A stretch of DNA of 64,000 nt from UBA8079 sp965205535 (lineage in GTDB: Bacteria > Pseudomonadota > Alphaproteobacteria > UBA6615), in NCBI GenBank assembly GCA_965205535.1, contig CBDBHH010000005.1, positions 3,162,001-3,226,000 on the forward strand. The letters are read 5' to 3'. This document shows, in pieces, positions 25,895-34,563 of the stretch. The translations under genes and the position numbers were made by a program. Within the stretch, counting starts at the first letter, position 1; every line of letters starts with the position of its first letter. The notes beneath the pieces are model-generated. The model made no database searches. It was not told the origin of the DNA and saw only the letters and a program-made list of their open reading frames with translations.

Positions 25895-27096
25895 GTGATT
25901 TCGCCGCGACTGAATCAAGCGCCGCCGCTTCGGCAGACGGCCTTCATGTCTATGTTATTGCGGGCGAGCCATCGGGCGATGTCATCGGCGGACGGTTGAT
26001 CGAAGCCCTGCAAAAGACGACCGGTCCGGGACTTCGTGTCTCGGGTGTTGGCGGGCCGGAAATGGAGGCCGCCGGGCTCAGGAGCCTGTTTGGCTATAGT
26101 GAATTAGCGATTATGGGCCTGTTCGAGGTTTTGCCTAGCGTGCCGCGGTTGCTGCGTCGCATGCGCGCCGTGGCGGCAGATATCGAACGGTTGAAACCGG
26201 ATGTCATTGTCACGATCGATTCCCCCGGGTTTGTGTTTGGCGTGATCCGCCGGCTGCGTTCGCGCGATTGCCCGCGGGTCCACTATGTGGCGCCAACAAT
26301 CTGGGCCTGGCGTGCGGGCCGAGTTCGGAAATTCCGAAGGCATTTCGACCATCTCCTGGCGCTGTTTCCCTTCGAACCGCCGCTGTTTGACGCGGCGGGG
26401 CTGGAGAGCAGTTTTGTCGGCCATCCGGTGGCCGAGGGAGATGTCGACGCCGGGGACGGGACTGAATTTCGTGCGCGGCACGCGATCGCACCCGACGCCA
26501 CCATGCTCTGTTTGCTGCCGGGGAGCCGCCGGGGAGAGGTGTCGCGCCTCCTGCCGATTGCACGTGAAACGCTGTCCCGTGTGATGCCGGATCATCCCGA
26601 TATGGCCATCGTTATCCCGGCTGCAGCAAATGTACGGGCATTGATCGCGGAAACCGTTTCTGCATGGCCATGGCCCGTGGCCGTGGTCGATGGCGCACGG
26701 GAGCGCTATGACGCGTTTGCGGCCGCCGATCTGGCCTTGGCAACGTCGGGGACGGTGACGCTCGAACTCTCATGGGCATGTGTCCCGACGATCGTCATGT
26801 ACAGGGTTCCCTGGCTGACGGGCGAGATCGCGCGGCGAATGATCCGTGTCGAATATGCCTCGATCGTCAATATCGTCGCCGGGCGCGAGGTCTTGCCAGA
26901 GTTCCTGCAACCACGATGCCGACCCGAACTGATTGCCGCAGAGCTGGACGCGCTGATTTCGGACCCGAAACGCCGGGCGTCTATCGGTGGAGAGGCACGC
27001 AAGATTTCACGCGACATGGAGCCGGGTGGCCAGTGGCCGAGCGCACGCGCAGCCCACGCCGTGCTCGATATTGTCGCCGCCCACCGCAACCGGTAA
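25891..27096 (+). CDS. lpxB: Lipid A disaccharide synthase
   Basis: Joins lipid X and UDP-diacylglucosamine to make the tetra-acyl disaccharide. The 401-residue GT19 glycosyltransferase has IAGEPSGDVIGGRLIEAL at the start, GVGGPEMEAAG, the VAPTIWAWRAGR motif, LLPGSRRGEV and, in the C-terminal half, ATSGTVTLE. A short N-terminal extension (about 15 residues, Ser- and Ala-rich) precedes the first strand. The ATG overlaps the lpxI stop (ATGA). It ends the lipid A block; gloA follows after 41 bases. Confidence 0.97.
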   Translation: MSDFAATESSAAASADGLHVYVIAGEPSGDVIGGRLIEALQKTTGPGLRVSGVGGPEMEAAGLRSLFGYSELAIMGLFEVLPSVPRLLRRMRAVAADIERLKPDVIVTIDSPGFVFGVIRRLRSRDCPRVHYVAPTIWAWRAGRVRKFRRHFDHLLALFPFEPPLFDAAGLESSFVGHPVAEGDVDAGDGTEFRARHAIAPDATMLCLLPGSRRGEVSRLLPIARETLSRVMPDHPDMAIVIPAAANVRALIAETVSAWPWPVAVVDGARERYDAFAAADLALATSGTVTLELSWACVPTIVMYRVPWLTGEIARRMIRVEYASIVNIVAGREVLPEFLQPRCRPELIAAELDALISDPKRRASIGGEARKISRDMEPGGQWPSARAAHAVLDIVAAHRNR

Positions 27097-27137
27097 AAAC
27101 GAACAGCTGTGAATTTTGCATAGAAAAGGGGGCCGCC

Positions 27138-27542
27138 ATGGCCGGGACCGACGCGTATCGACTTCTTCACACCATGATCCGGGTGAAGGATCAGGATAAA
27201 TCGATCGATTTCTATACCCGCCACCTGGGCATGAAAGTCATTCGCCAGAAGGAATTCGAAGGCGGCCGCTTCACCAACACCTTCATCGGCTATGGCGATG
27301 AGAGCAGCGAGGCGGTGATCGAGCTGACGTACAACTGGGATCAGGATGAGCCTTACTCACACGGTTCGGGGTTCGGCCATCTTGCCGTTGGCGTTCCCGA
27401 TATCTACGCGACTTGCGAGGCGCTGGAGGCCGAGGGGGTGAGCATTCCCCGCAAGCCCGACCCGATGAAGCATGGCACGACGGTGATCGCGTTCATCGAA
27501 GATCCCGACGGCTACAAGATCGAACTGATCGAGCAGGGATAG
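27138..27542 (+). CDS. gloA: Lactoylglutathione lyase (glyoxalase I)
   Basis: Converts the methylglyoxal-glutathione adduct to S-lactoylglutathione. The 134-residue protein shows the four metal ligands of the family: His11 in LLHTMIRV, Glu in AVIELTYNW, His in FGHLAVGV and Glu in KIELIEQ. The length matches short Ni/Co-type bacterial GloA rather than the longer Zn forms. An AAGGGGG ribosome site precedes the ATG. An open frame extends back to 26772 through lpxB, but only the 27138 start fits the family. Confidence 0.94.
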   Translation: MAGTDAYRLLHTMIRVKDQDKSIDFYTRHLGMKVIRQKEFEGGRFTNTFIGYGDESSEAVIELTYNWDQDEPYSHGSGFGHLAVGVPDIYATCEALEAEGVSIPRKPDPMKHGTTVIAFIEDPDGYKIELIEQG

Positions 27543-27546
27543 GGCA

Positions 27547-28038
27547 ATGGCTGACGGCAAGCGGACTGCAACAGAACTGATCGTCGATCCGACCACCCTT
27601 CCGGTGGAATCCGGCACGCCCTATCCGCCACCCTTCGACACTCAGGTGAAAGGACGGCACCGCTCGCGACTGTCGCCTGCGCTCGGGCTGACGAAGTTCG
27701 GCGTGAACATCGTACGTATCGAGCCGGGGGCTCAATCCTCGGCGCGCCACTGGCACTCGGAGCAGGATGAATTCGTCTACATCCTCGAAGGAGAGGCTGT
27801 TTTGGTGACCGACGAGGGGGAGACGACACTGTCCGCCGGCATGGCCGCAGGGTTTCCGGCAGGCAATCCCAACGGGCACACGATAGCGAACCGGACGGAC
27901 AGCGATGTGCTGGCGATGGAGGTCGGTGACCGGCCCAGTGTCGAGGACGTGACCTATCCGGACATCGACATGGCCAACGCCGTGCGCGACGGGAAGCCGC
28001 ACTTCCTGCGAAAGGACGGCTCGTCCTTCGACGAGTAG
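27547..28038 (+). CDS. Cupin-domain protein
   Basis: A 163-residue single-domain cupin with a full metal-binding motif: His68 and His70 in ARHWHSEQ, Glu74, then GEAVL. The second motif follows later as GFPAGNPNGH. The N-terminal 50 residues include the Pro-rich PYPPPFDTQVKGRHRS. Close relatives are usually annotated only as cupins, and I do not assign a reaction. It begins 4 bases after gloA, so the two are probably co-transcribed, and a hairpin terminator follows. Confidence 0.8.
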   Translation: MADGKRTATELIVDPTTLPVESGTPYPPPFDTQVKGRHRSRLSPALGLTKFGVNIVRIEPGAQSSARHWHSEQDEFVYILEGEAVLVTDEGETTLSAGMAAGFPAGNPNGHTIANRTDSDVLAMEVGDRPSVEDVTYPDIDMANAVRDGKPHFLRKDGSSFDE

Positions 28039-28051
28039 TCACCAAGGCAAA

Positions 28052-28073
28052 CGGCCCTCCGAGGGGAGGGCCG
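28052..28073. terminator. Terminator hairpin between the cupin gene and gltA
   Basis: CGGCCCTCC (28052-28060), loop GAGG, GGAGGGCCG (28065-28073): a perfect 9-bp stem in a convergent region. The T-rich flank is on the gltA (minus) side, so it fits gltA best. Confidence 0.65.
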
Positions 28074-28097
28074 CTGCACAAATTGAATTCTTGATGA

Positions 28098-29399
28098 CTA
28101 GCGCTTGTCGATCGGCGGGTATTCGCGCTCGGTCGGGCCGGTGAAGAGCTGACGCGGGCGGCCGATGCGCTGGCCCGGGTCCTCGATCATCTCTTTCCAC
28201 TGGGCGATCCAGCCGACGGTACGTGCCAGCGCGAACAGCACGGTAAACATGCTGGTCGGGAAGCCAATGGCCTTGAAGATGGTGCCCGAGTAGAAGTCGA
28301 CGTTCGGGAACAGTTTGCGCTCGACGAAGTACTCATCTTCCAGCGCGATCCGCTCGAGTTCCATCGCGAGGTCGAGCAGCGGATCGTTCTCCGCCCCGAC
28401 TTCCGCCAGAACTTCGTCGGCCGATGCCTTGAGCACGCCCGCGCGCGGGTCGTAATTCTTGTAGACCCGGTGGCCGAAGCCCATCAGGCGGAACGGGTCG
28501 TCAGGGTTTTTCGCCCGCTCGAGGAATTCGGGGATGTTTTTCTTGTCGCCGATCTGCGCGAGCATCTCCAGCACGGCCTGGTTGGCGCCACCATGGGCCG
28601 GGCCCCAGAGGGTCGCGATGCCCGAGGCAATGCAGGCGAACGGGTTGGCACCCGAAGAGCCTGCCAGGCGGACGGTCGAGGTCGAGGCGTTCTGTTCGTG
28701 ATCGGCATGGAGGATGAAAATTTTGTCCATGGCGCGCACGATGGCGGGGCTCGGCTTGTATTCCTCTGCCGGTACCGAAAACGTCATGTGCAGGAAGTTC
28801 TCGGCATAGCTCAGACTGTTGTCGGGATACACGAAGGGCTGACCGACGGTGTATTTGTAGGCCCAGGCCGCAATCGTCGGCATTTTGGCGATCAGCCGAT
28901 GCGACGCGATCAGGCGCTGCTGCGGGTCATTGATGTCCGTGGAGTCGTGATAGAAGGCCGACATGGCGCCGACGACGCCGATCAGCACGGCCATCGGGTG
29001 GGCGTCGCGCCGGAAACCGCTGTACAGGTTGCGCAGCTGCTCGTGGATCATCGTGTGGTTGGTGATCGTCGTCTCGAACTCGGTCATCTCCGCCTGGTTC
29101 GGCAGTTCCTTGTGCAACAGGAGATAGCAGAGTTCGAGGAAGGAACTGTTTTCGGTCAGCGCCTCGATCGAGTAGCCACCGTGACGCAGGATGCCTTCCT
29201 CGCCATCGATATAGGTCAGTGCTGAATCGCAGCTCGCCGTTGATGTGTAAGAGGGGTCATAGGTGAACATGTCCGTTTCGGCGTAAAGCTTGCGGACGTC
29301 GATGACGCGCGGACCTTCCGTGCCTTCAAGGATTGGCAATTCGACAGTTTTGTCGCCGATGGTCAGGGTCGCGGTATCTACGACTTTCGCGTCACTCAT
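28098..29399 (-). CDS. gltA: Citrate synthase
   Basis: Entry enzyme of the TCA cycle. The 433-residue type II (hexameric, Gram-negative) form shows the active-site His in ILHADHEQN, the His in WGPAHGGANQAV, and the region with the catalytic Asp after FPNVDFYSG. The N-terminal beta domain (DKTVELPILEGTEGP) is the one associated with NADH control in this type. I chose ATG 29399, which follows GGTGGAGAG, over the ATG five codons upstream. A probable promoter lies at 29474-29502. The plus-strand gloA-cupin pair converges on it. Confidence 0.97.
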   Translation of the reverse strand: MSDAKVVDTATLTIGDKTVELPILEGTEGPRVIDVRKLYAETDMFTYDPSYTSTASCDSALTYIDGEEGILRHGGYSIEALTENSSFLELCYLLLHKELPNQAEMTEFETTITNHTMIHEQLRNLYSGFRRDAHPMAVLIGVVGAMSAFYHDSTDINDPQQRLIASHRLIAKMPTIAAWAYKYTVGQPFVYPDNSLSYAENFLHMTFSVPAEEYKPSPAIVRAMDKIFILHADHEQNASTSTVRLAGSSGANPFACIASGIATLWGPAHGGANQAVLEMLAQIGDKKNIPEFLERAKNPDDPFRLMGFGHRVYKNYDPRAGVLKASADEVLAEVGAENDPLLDLAMELERIALEDEYFVERKLFPNVDFYSGTIFKAIGFPTSMFTVLFALARTVGWIAQWKEMIEDPGQRIGRPRQLFTGPTEREYPPIDKR

Positions 29400-29473
29400 A
29401 TAACTCTCCACCAAAAATTTGCACGTGACAGGCCAGTGGGCACATCCGGCGATCCAGACTTATGTTGCGCCGC

Positions 29474-29502
29474 ACTCTAGTCGGCGGGGGGCCATTGGGC
29501 AA
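29474..29502 (-). promoter_or_regulatory. Probable gltA promoter
   Basis: On the minus strand TTGCCC (29497-29502) and TAGAGT (29474-29479) lie 17 bases apart, about 75 bases before the gltA start. Confidence 0.4.
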
Positions 29503-29534
29503 TATTGCTGGCCGCCGGTTTCACGTCGTGAGAC

Positions 29535-30938
29535 CTAATCCGCGGCGTTTTCGAGCCTGGCCAGGGTTTCATCCCGGCCGAGCACCGTCATGACCTCGAA
29601 GATACTCGGCGAAACATTACTGCCGGTTAACGCCGAGCGCAGGGGCTGGGCCACATTGCCAAGCTTTAAACCCTTGGATTCCGCGTATTCCCGGGCGATT
29701 CCGTCGAGTTCGTCCTCACCCCAGGATGTAGCCTTTTTGAGCATTTCTGCAAGTTCATCGAGGGTTTGCCTGGCCTCAGGGTCGGCGAGATTGTCGCTTG
29801 CCTTCTCATTCATGTCGATGGGGGCGTCGACAAGGTAAAAATGTGATAAATCAAATAGTTCGTGAGTGTTTTTCGCGCGTGATGCGAGTCCGGGCATGCC
29901 CGCAACGATTCTTTCCTCGGCGAGGGGAGAAACAGTTATTCCGGCGGTGGCGGCTTTGGCCAGCACGCCGGCGGCCAATCTCGCGGGATCTGCAGACTTC
30001 ATGTACTGGGCGTTGAGGTTGAGCAGTTTGTCCATGTCGAAGCGAGCGGGTGACCGTCCGACGCTGTCGAGATCGAACCATTCGATGGCCTGTTCGCGCG
30101 AAATGGTCTCATCGTCGCCGTGAGACCAGCCGAGGCGGAGCAAATAGTTGCACATGGCCTCGGGCAGAATGCCCATCTCCTCATAGGCCTCGACGCCCAG
30201 CGCACCGTGGCGTTTGGAGAGTTTGGCACCGTCGGCCCCGTGAATCAGGGGAATATGCGCGAATTCGGGAAAATCCCAGCCGCAGGCCTCGAAAACCTGT
30301 AACTGCCGGAACGCATTGTTGAGGTGGTCGTCACCGCGGATCGCGTGGGTCACGCCCATATCATGATCGTCGGCCACGACGGCGAGCATGTAGGTCGGTG
30401 TGCCGTCTGAACGCAGGATGATGAAGTCGTCCAGGGTATCATTGGCCTTGGTGACGTCGCCCTGAACCAGGTCCGTGATGGTGGTCTCACCGGTCTGGGG
30501 CATCTTGATGCGGATCACCGGCTCGACACCGGCCGGCGCCTCGGACGGGTCGCGGTCGCGCCAGCGGCCGTCATAGACGCGCGTGCCGCCGCCTGAATTC
30601 TTGGCATTCTCGCGCATTTCGGCGAGTTCTTCGGGCGTGCAGTAGCAATGATAGGCCTTGCCGTCGGCGACCAGTTTCTCCGCAATCTCGCGATGCCGGT
30701 CCGCACTTTGTGACTGATAGGTCTCCGCGCCGTCCCAGTCGAGCGCCAGCCACGTCATGCCGTGGAGAATGGCCTGAATGGCCTCGTCTGTGGAGCGTTT
30801 GCGGTCCGTGTCCTCGACCCGGAGCAGGAATTTGCCGCCGTGATGCTTGGCAAACAGATAGTTGAACAGCGCCGTTCGCGCACCGCCGATATGCAGAAAA
30901 CCGGTGGGTGAGGGGGCGAAGCGGGTGACGACGGACAT
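29535..30938 (-). CDS. gltX: Glutamyl-tRNA synthetase
   Basis: Charges tRNA-Glu. The 467-residue class I enzyme shows the HIGH variant HIGG at residues 16-19 (SPTGFLHIGGARTAL), the GluRS/GlnRS-type Rossmann core, and the KLSKR motif (AKLSKRHG) near residue 250; the rest is the helical anticodon-binding part. The frame stays open far upstream (to 31484), but residues before MSVVTRFAPSP do not belong to the family, so I used 30938. The ribosome site is weak. It reads toward gltA with about 135 bases between. Confidence 0.97.
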   Translation of the reverse strand: MSVVTRFAPSPTGFLHIGGARTALFNYLFAKHHGGKFLLRVEDTDRKRSTDEAIQAILHGMTWLALDWDGAETYQSQSADRHREIAEKLVADGKAYHCYCTPEELAEMRENAKNSGGGTRVYDGRWRDRDPSEAPAGVEPVIRIKMPQTGETTITDLVQGDVTKANDTLDDFIILRSDGTPTYMLAVVADDHDMGVTHAIRGDDHLNNAFRQLQVFEACGWDFPEFAHIPLIHGADGAKLSKRHGALGVEAYEEMGILPEAMCNYLLRLGWSHGDDETISREQAIEWFDLDSVGRSPARFDMDKLLNLNAQYMKSADPARLAAGVLAKAATAGITVSPLAEERIVAGMPGLASRAKNTHELFDLSHFYLVDAPIDMNEKASDNLADPEARQTLDELAEMLKKATSWGEDELDGIAREYAESKGLKLGNVAQPLRSALTGSNVSPSIFEVMTVLGRDETLARLENAAD

Positions 30939-30974
30939 GGCAGCTGGCTCTATGGGACTGGGAAATCTGCCGTT

Positions 30975-31003
30975 CGTATGGCCGTGTGGAGGCCGCACGT
31001 CAA
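30975..31003 (-). promoter_or_regulatory. Probable gltX promoter
   Basis: TTGACG (30998-31003) and CATACG (30975-30980) on the minus strand with 17 bases between. A second TTGACG at 31015-31020 faces comEC on the plus strand but lacks a good -10. Confidence 0.4.
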
Positions 31004-31056
31004 GGTGGCGGCGGTTGACGACAGCCCCATAGCGCGGGACGCTACCGGAAGAGGCC

Positions 31057-33198
31057 ATGCTCCATGCTGTGACATACGTCGCATCCTTTGGTTCGTTTTC
31101 AGGATTGCGAAACCGGTTCTGGTCGGCGTTCGTCGCCGAGCGGGAACGCTGGGTATTGTGGTTGCCGGTCGCGCTCGGGATCGGAATATCGATGTATTTC
31201 GCGCTGCCCGAAGAACCCGCCTGGTTCATTGGGCCGATATCCATGGCCGTTTCGCTTGTCGGTCTCGTCGCGCTGCGGCGTGGCGCGGGCCAACGGCTCG
31301 CGCTGGTCCTGATCCTGTTCGCTGGCATAGGTTTCATGGCCGCGCAGTGGCGAACCCACGCGGTGGCGTCGCCCGTCCTGGCGCAAGCGCAGATCACGAC
31401 AATCCTGACCGGCCGGGTGATCACGGTGGAGCCTGCCGTCCGCGGACCGCGCGTGGTGCTCGATCGGATCGGTTTTGCGGGCACGGAAACACAACCGCCC
31501 GAGCGCGTGCGGGTGCGCCTGCGTTCAAGCGATGCGGCGGTCCGACCGGGCGATCAGTTGCAGGTGCGTGCGCGATTGGCGCCACCACCCGATGCGTCCT
31601 ATCCCGGCGGCTATGATTTCTCCCACGTGGCCTGGTTTCGCCAGATCGGCGCGGTCGGATTCGCACTTGCGCCGGCAAGCATATCGCCGGGGGCCACCAG
31701 CGACGGGCCCATCGCGGGCTTCAGATCGACCATCGAACGCGCGCGGGTGGTCATCGCGACACGGATCGCCGACGGCATCGAAGGTGCCGCCGGGGGTGTG
31801 GCGGCAGCATTGGCGACGGGACAGCGCGGGGGTATTCCCGAGGATGTGCGCGCGGACATGCGGGACTCCGGCCTCGCGCATCTGCTGGCCATCTCAGGCC
31901 TGCATCTCGGGCTGGTGGCGGGGTTTGTGTTCGCGCTGGTTCGCGGTGGCCTGGCGCTCTGGCCCCGGGCGGCACTGGGCTGGCCGCTCAAGAAGATCGC
32001 GGCCGTCGCCGCGCTGGCGGCCGCGGCCGTCTATTTGATGCTGGCCGGGGCGACGATCCCCACCCAGCGGGCCTTCGTGATGACCGCCATCATCCTCATG
32101 GCCATCCTGGTCAATCGTACGGGCATATCCCTGCGGCTGGTGGCGTGGGCCGCCCTGATCATCCTGCTGCTGCGGCCCGAGGCTCTCCTGACGGTAAGCT
32201 TCCAGATGTCTTTTGCGGCCGTGATCGCCCTGGTTGCAGCCTATGAGGGGTTTGGGGGCCGGTTCCGGCGGGCCGCTGCCACCAGCACCTGGCAACGGCG
32301 GGTCGTGATGTATTTTGTCGCGATTGCATTCAGCTCGCTGATCGCGAGCCTGGCGACCGCTCCGTTCGCGGTGTTCCATTTCAATCGGTTCGCCCCGATG
32401 GGGCTGGCCGCGAACCTGCTGGCGGTACCGATCACCGCGCTCTGGGTCATGCCGCTTGAGGTACTGGCGCTGCTGCTTATGCCGTTGGGGCTGGAGGGCC
32501 TCGTTTTGCCTGTCCTGGGCTGGGGCGTCGAAGCCGTCCTGTGGGTCGCGCGGACGGTGGCGTCATGGCCCGGCGCGACCGTCACGTTACCACAGCCAAC
32601 CGTTGCGGGGATGATCCTCGCGGCGTTCGGCGGCATATGGCTTTGTCTATGGCGTCGCGGCTGGCGGTATGCGGGAATCCCGTTGATCGCCGCCGGGTTG
32701 GCCACGTCGGGCGGCGACGATCCGCCGGATATTCTGATTTCCGCGAACGCCGGCCTGATTGCTGTGAAGACCGGTGAGAATGTTACGCAAATATCCAATC
32801 CCCAGGCGTCGCCATTCGTGCGGGACGTCTGGCAACGTCGCCTGGGCGTGAGAGAGTTCGTGTCTTTCGGCGCTGATGGCCTGGATTGCGACAGGCTCGG
32901 CTGCACCGGTCGCCTGGGCGGGCAGGTGGTCTCGATTGTCCATAATCCACTCGCGTTCGCGGAAGAATGCCGCCGGGCGGATGTCCTGATTTCGCGCGAG
33001 CCCATCCCGCGAAGCTGCCGGGGACCGAACGGGCCGGGCGTGGCGATCGGGCGTTTCGATGTCTGGCGGTCCGGCGCCCATGTCGTCTGGTTGCCGGATG
33101 ACAAGCGGCCAACAAGGGTCTGGCGCGCGCGTGAGCGCGATCCGGGCCGCCCGTGGATGCGGGCCACCCAGTTGCCGAACCGGAAGACCCGGGATTAG
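31057..33198 (+). CDS. comEC: ComEC/Rec2 family DNA-uptake channel protein
   Basis: Inner-membrane protein expected to carry single-stranded DNA into the cell during natural transformation. The 713-residue product has two early membrane segments, an OB-fold-like ComEC N-terminal domain (about 100-200, ILTGRVITVEP onward), then the competence domain with many membrane segments (about 235-540), including HLLAISGLHLGLVAG. The C-terminal part (about 560-713) is a shortened, hydrophilic version of the beta-lactamase-like domain and lacks a visible HxHxDH metal site. GGAAGAGG precedes the ATG. It converges on lexA with a 4-base overlap of ends. No other competence genes are in the window. Confidence 0.9.
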   Translation: MLHAVTYVASFGSFSGLRNRFWSAFVAERERWVLWLPVALGIGISMYFALPEEPAWFIGPISMAVSLVGLVALRRGAGQRLALVLILFAGIGFMAAQWRTHAVASPVLAQAQITTILTGRVITVEPAVRGPRVVLDRIGFAGTETQPPERVRVRLRSSDAAVRPGDQLQVRARLAPPPDASYPGGYDFSHVAWFRQIGAVGFALAPASISPGATSDGPIAGFRSTIERARVVIATRIADGIEGAAGGVAAALATGQRGGIPEDVRADMRDSGLAHLLAISGLHLGLVAGFVFALVRGGLALWPRAALGWPLKKIAAVAALAAAAVYLMLAGATIPTQRAFVMTAIILMAILVNRTGISLRLVAWAALIILLLRPEALLTVSFQMSFAAVIALVAAYEGFGGRFRRAAATSTWQRRVVMYFVAIAFSSLIASLATAPFAVFHFNRFAPMGLAANLLAVPITALWVMPLEVLALLLMPLGLEGLVLPVLGWGVEAVLWVARTVASWPGATVTLPQPTVAGMILAAFGGIWLCLWRRGWRYAGIPLIAAGLATSGGDDPPDILISANAGLIAVKTGENVTQISNPQASPFVRDVWQRRLGVREFVSFGADGLDCDRLGCTGRLGGQVVSIVHNPLAFAEECRRADVLISREPIPRSCRGPNGPGVAIGRFDVWRSGAHVVWLPDDKRPTRVWRARERDPGRPWMRATQLPNRKTRD

Positions 33199-33944
33199 TA
33201 CTGGCGGAGCAGACCCACAAGTTCACCCTGCACGGCGACCTGGTCCGGGCCGAAGATGCGGGTTTCGTAGGCCGGGTTGGCTGCCTCTAGTGCCACCGAA
33301 TCGTTGCGCCGGCGCAGCCGCTTCAGGGTGACTTCCTGTCCCTCGACGAGCGCGACCACGATGGAGCCGTTATCGGCTGTGTCCGTACGCCGGATAAGAA
33401 CCGTGTCGCCATCCAGAATGCCGGCGTCGATCATCGAATCGCCCTCAACCTCGAGGCAGTAGTGGTTGCCGCGCCCGAGCATGGACGGCGGCACGCTGAT
33501 ATGGCGGGTCGGGTCGCGTAGCGCCTCGATGGGCGTGCCCGCAGCGATCTTGCCCAGGAACGGCAATTCGATTTCGGCGGCGCCGGACGCGCCTTCCGAT
33601 GACGCAGGGCCGGTCATTTCGGACGGCGCGATCACCTGGGCGGAATCTGTATCCCGCCCACCTTCGATGACCTGGGGAGAGAAAGCTGCATTCTGGGCGC
33701 TCTGGGTTGTCTCCGTTCCGACACCGCTCTCGTCGGGAAGCCGAAGGACCTCCAGCGCACGGGCCCGGTGGGCGAGGCGGCGGATGAACCCGCGCTCTTC
33801 AAGTCCGGCGATCAGCCGGTGAATGCCCGACTTGGACTTGAGCCCGAGGGCGTCCTTCATCTCGTCGAAGGAAGGCGCCACGCCGGTCGCGTTGAGCCGT
33901 TCGTTGATGAAGGTGAGAAGCTGGTGCTGTTTGCGCGTCAACAT
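33195..33944 (-). CDS. lexA: LexA SOS repressor
   Basis: Represses DNA-damage genes and cleaves itself when RecA is activated. The 249-residue protein has an N-terminal winged helix (1-65, with GVAPSFDEMKDALGLKS), and a C-terminal S24 peptidase with cleavage site Ala135-Gly136 (KIAAGTP), the nucleophile Ser170 in EGDSM and Lys208 in VTLKRL. The linker between domains (about 70-122) is unusually long and rich in Ser, Thr and Glu compared with the E. coli protein (202 residues). A perfect alphaproteobacterial SOS box overlaps its promoter, so it is autoregulated. Confidence 0.97.
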   Translation of the reverse strand: MLTRKQHQLLTFINERLNATGVAPSFDEMKDALGLKSKSGIHRLIAGLEERGFIRRLAHRARALEVLRLPDESGVGTETTQSAQNAAFSPQVIEGGRDTDSAQVIAPSEMTGPASSEGASGAAEIELPFLGKIAAGTPIEALRDPTRHISVPPSMLGRGNHYCLEVEGDSMIDAGILDGDTVLIRRTDTADNGSIVVALVEGQEVTLKRLRRRNDSVALEAANPAYETRIFGPDQVAVQGELVGLLRQY

Positions 33945-34038
33945 ATTGTCTGGGGCCCCGTAACCCGGTCCGATTCAGGACGATTTCCAAATGCGGCAGT
34001 ACCACAATATGTGGAACAAACCGCAAACATCGACGCAT

Positions 34039-34053
34039 GTTCTAGTGATGTTC
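34039..34053 (-). promoter_or_regulatory. SOS box (LexA operator)
   Basis: GTTC-TAGTGAT-GTTC on the plus strand (GAAC-N7-GAAC for lexA), an exact match to the alphaproteobacterial LexA consensus GTTC-N7-GTTC. It begins within the -10 and covers part of the spacer of the lexA promoter. Confidence 0.88.
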
Positions 34054-34067
34054 TTTTGACTCGTCAA
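34039..34067 (-). promoter_or_regulatory. lexA promoter
   Basis: TTGACG (34062-34067) and TAGAAC (34039-34044) on the minus strand with a 17-base spacer, about 95 bases before lexA. LexA bound at 34039-34053 would block it. Confidence 0.65.
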
Positions 34068-34179
34068 CCAAGCTTGTCGGAAGGGTCGCCGGGGTCGGCC
34101 ATCTGGCGCGCGCGAAAATCGTCCAAAGCCCGGTTCAGCAGGTGTGCCAATCCCTGGGATCCAACGACATACCGGTTCG

Positions 34180-34560
34180 TCAGGGTTCGGGTCGATCGAA
34201 ACGCATTGCGTATTCGACCCAGTGATCCCCTGGACTTGTATCGAATGCGTACCGGGTACCCACCTTCGAATTGTTCCACGTCCTTAAAGAATATCTTCCG
34301 GGTCGCCAGCCTGGTTTGAGAAGCGCCAGGGCAATGAAGGATGTGAAGCCGGCGCCCCCGATGAACAGAAACCAGGCTCTGAGCTGGTTCAGGGATGCGT
34401 CGTCCTGGAGCAAAATCCACAACCCGAAACAGGTGCACGGGATCACCAGAAAAAGCGGGATGACATAGTCTCTGGCATACGTCCGCACAATGATGGGGTA
34501 GCGACTTTGCCAGAGTATTTCGACAAGTTCGGTCCTCGTGACCGTCTTTTTCGTCGCCAC
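34180..34560 (-). CDS. Small membrane protein of unknown function
   Basis: I do not recognise it. The 126-residue product has two likely membrane segments (about residues 32-51, YVIPLFLVIPCTCFGLWILL, and about 62-80), between a basic N terminus and a soluble, aromatic-rich C terminus. The GTG start lies 3 bases after the moeA stop, so it would be translated by coupling; no good ribosome site is seen. Codon choice differs from its neighbours, with AGA, AGG, CGA, TTA and ATA codons that are rare nearby, hinting at a recent or fast-changing gene. A second overlapping minus-strand frame at 34064-34438 is less protein-like. Confidence 0.5.
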   Translation of the reverse strand: MATKKTVTRTELVEILWQSRYPIIVRTYARDYVIPLFLVIPCTCFGLWILLQDDASLNQLRAWFLFIGGAGFTSFIALALLKPGWRPGRYSLRTWNNSKVGTRYAFDTSPGDHWVEYAMRFDRPEP

Positions 34561-34563
34561 GGC

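Noticed and set aside
24698..25918. 406-residue minus-strand frame opposite lpxA and lpxI
   Set aside because: Shadow of overlapping lpx genes; low-complexity, charged translation.
30939..31484. N-terminal extension of gltX to 649 residues
   Set aside because: GluRS starts at MSVVTRFAPSP; the extension is Arg- and Thr-rich non-family sequence crossing the divergent promoter region and comEC.
34064..34438. Second small minus-strand frame after moeA
   Set aside because: It overlaps the better membrane-protein frame, and its basic translation lacks hydrophobic or family features; it also crosses the lexA promoter.
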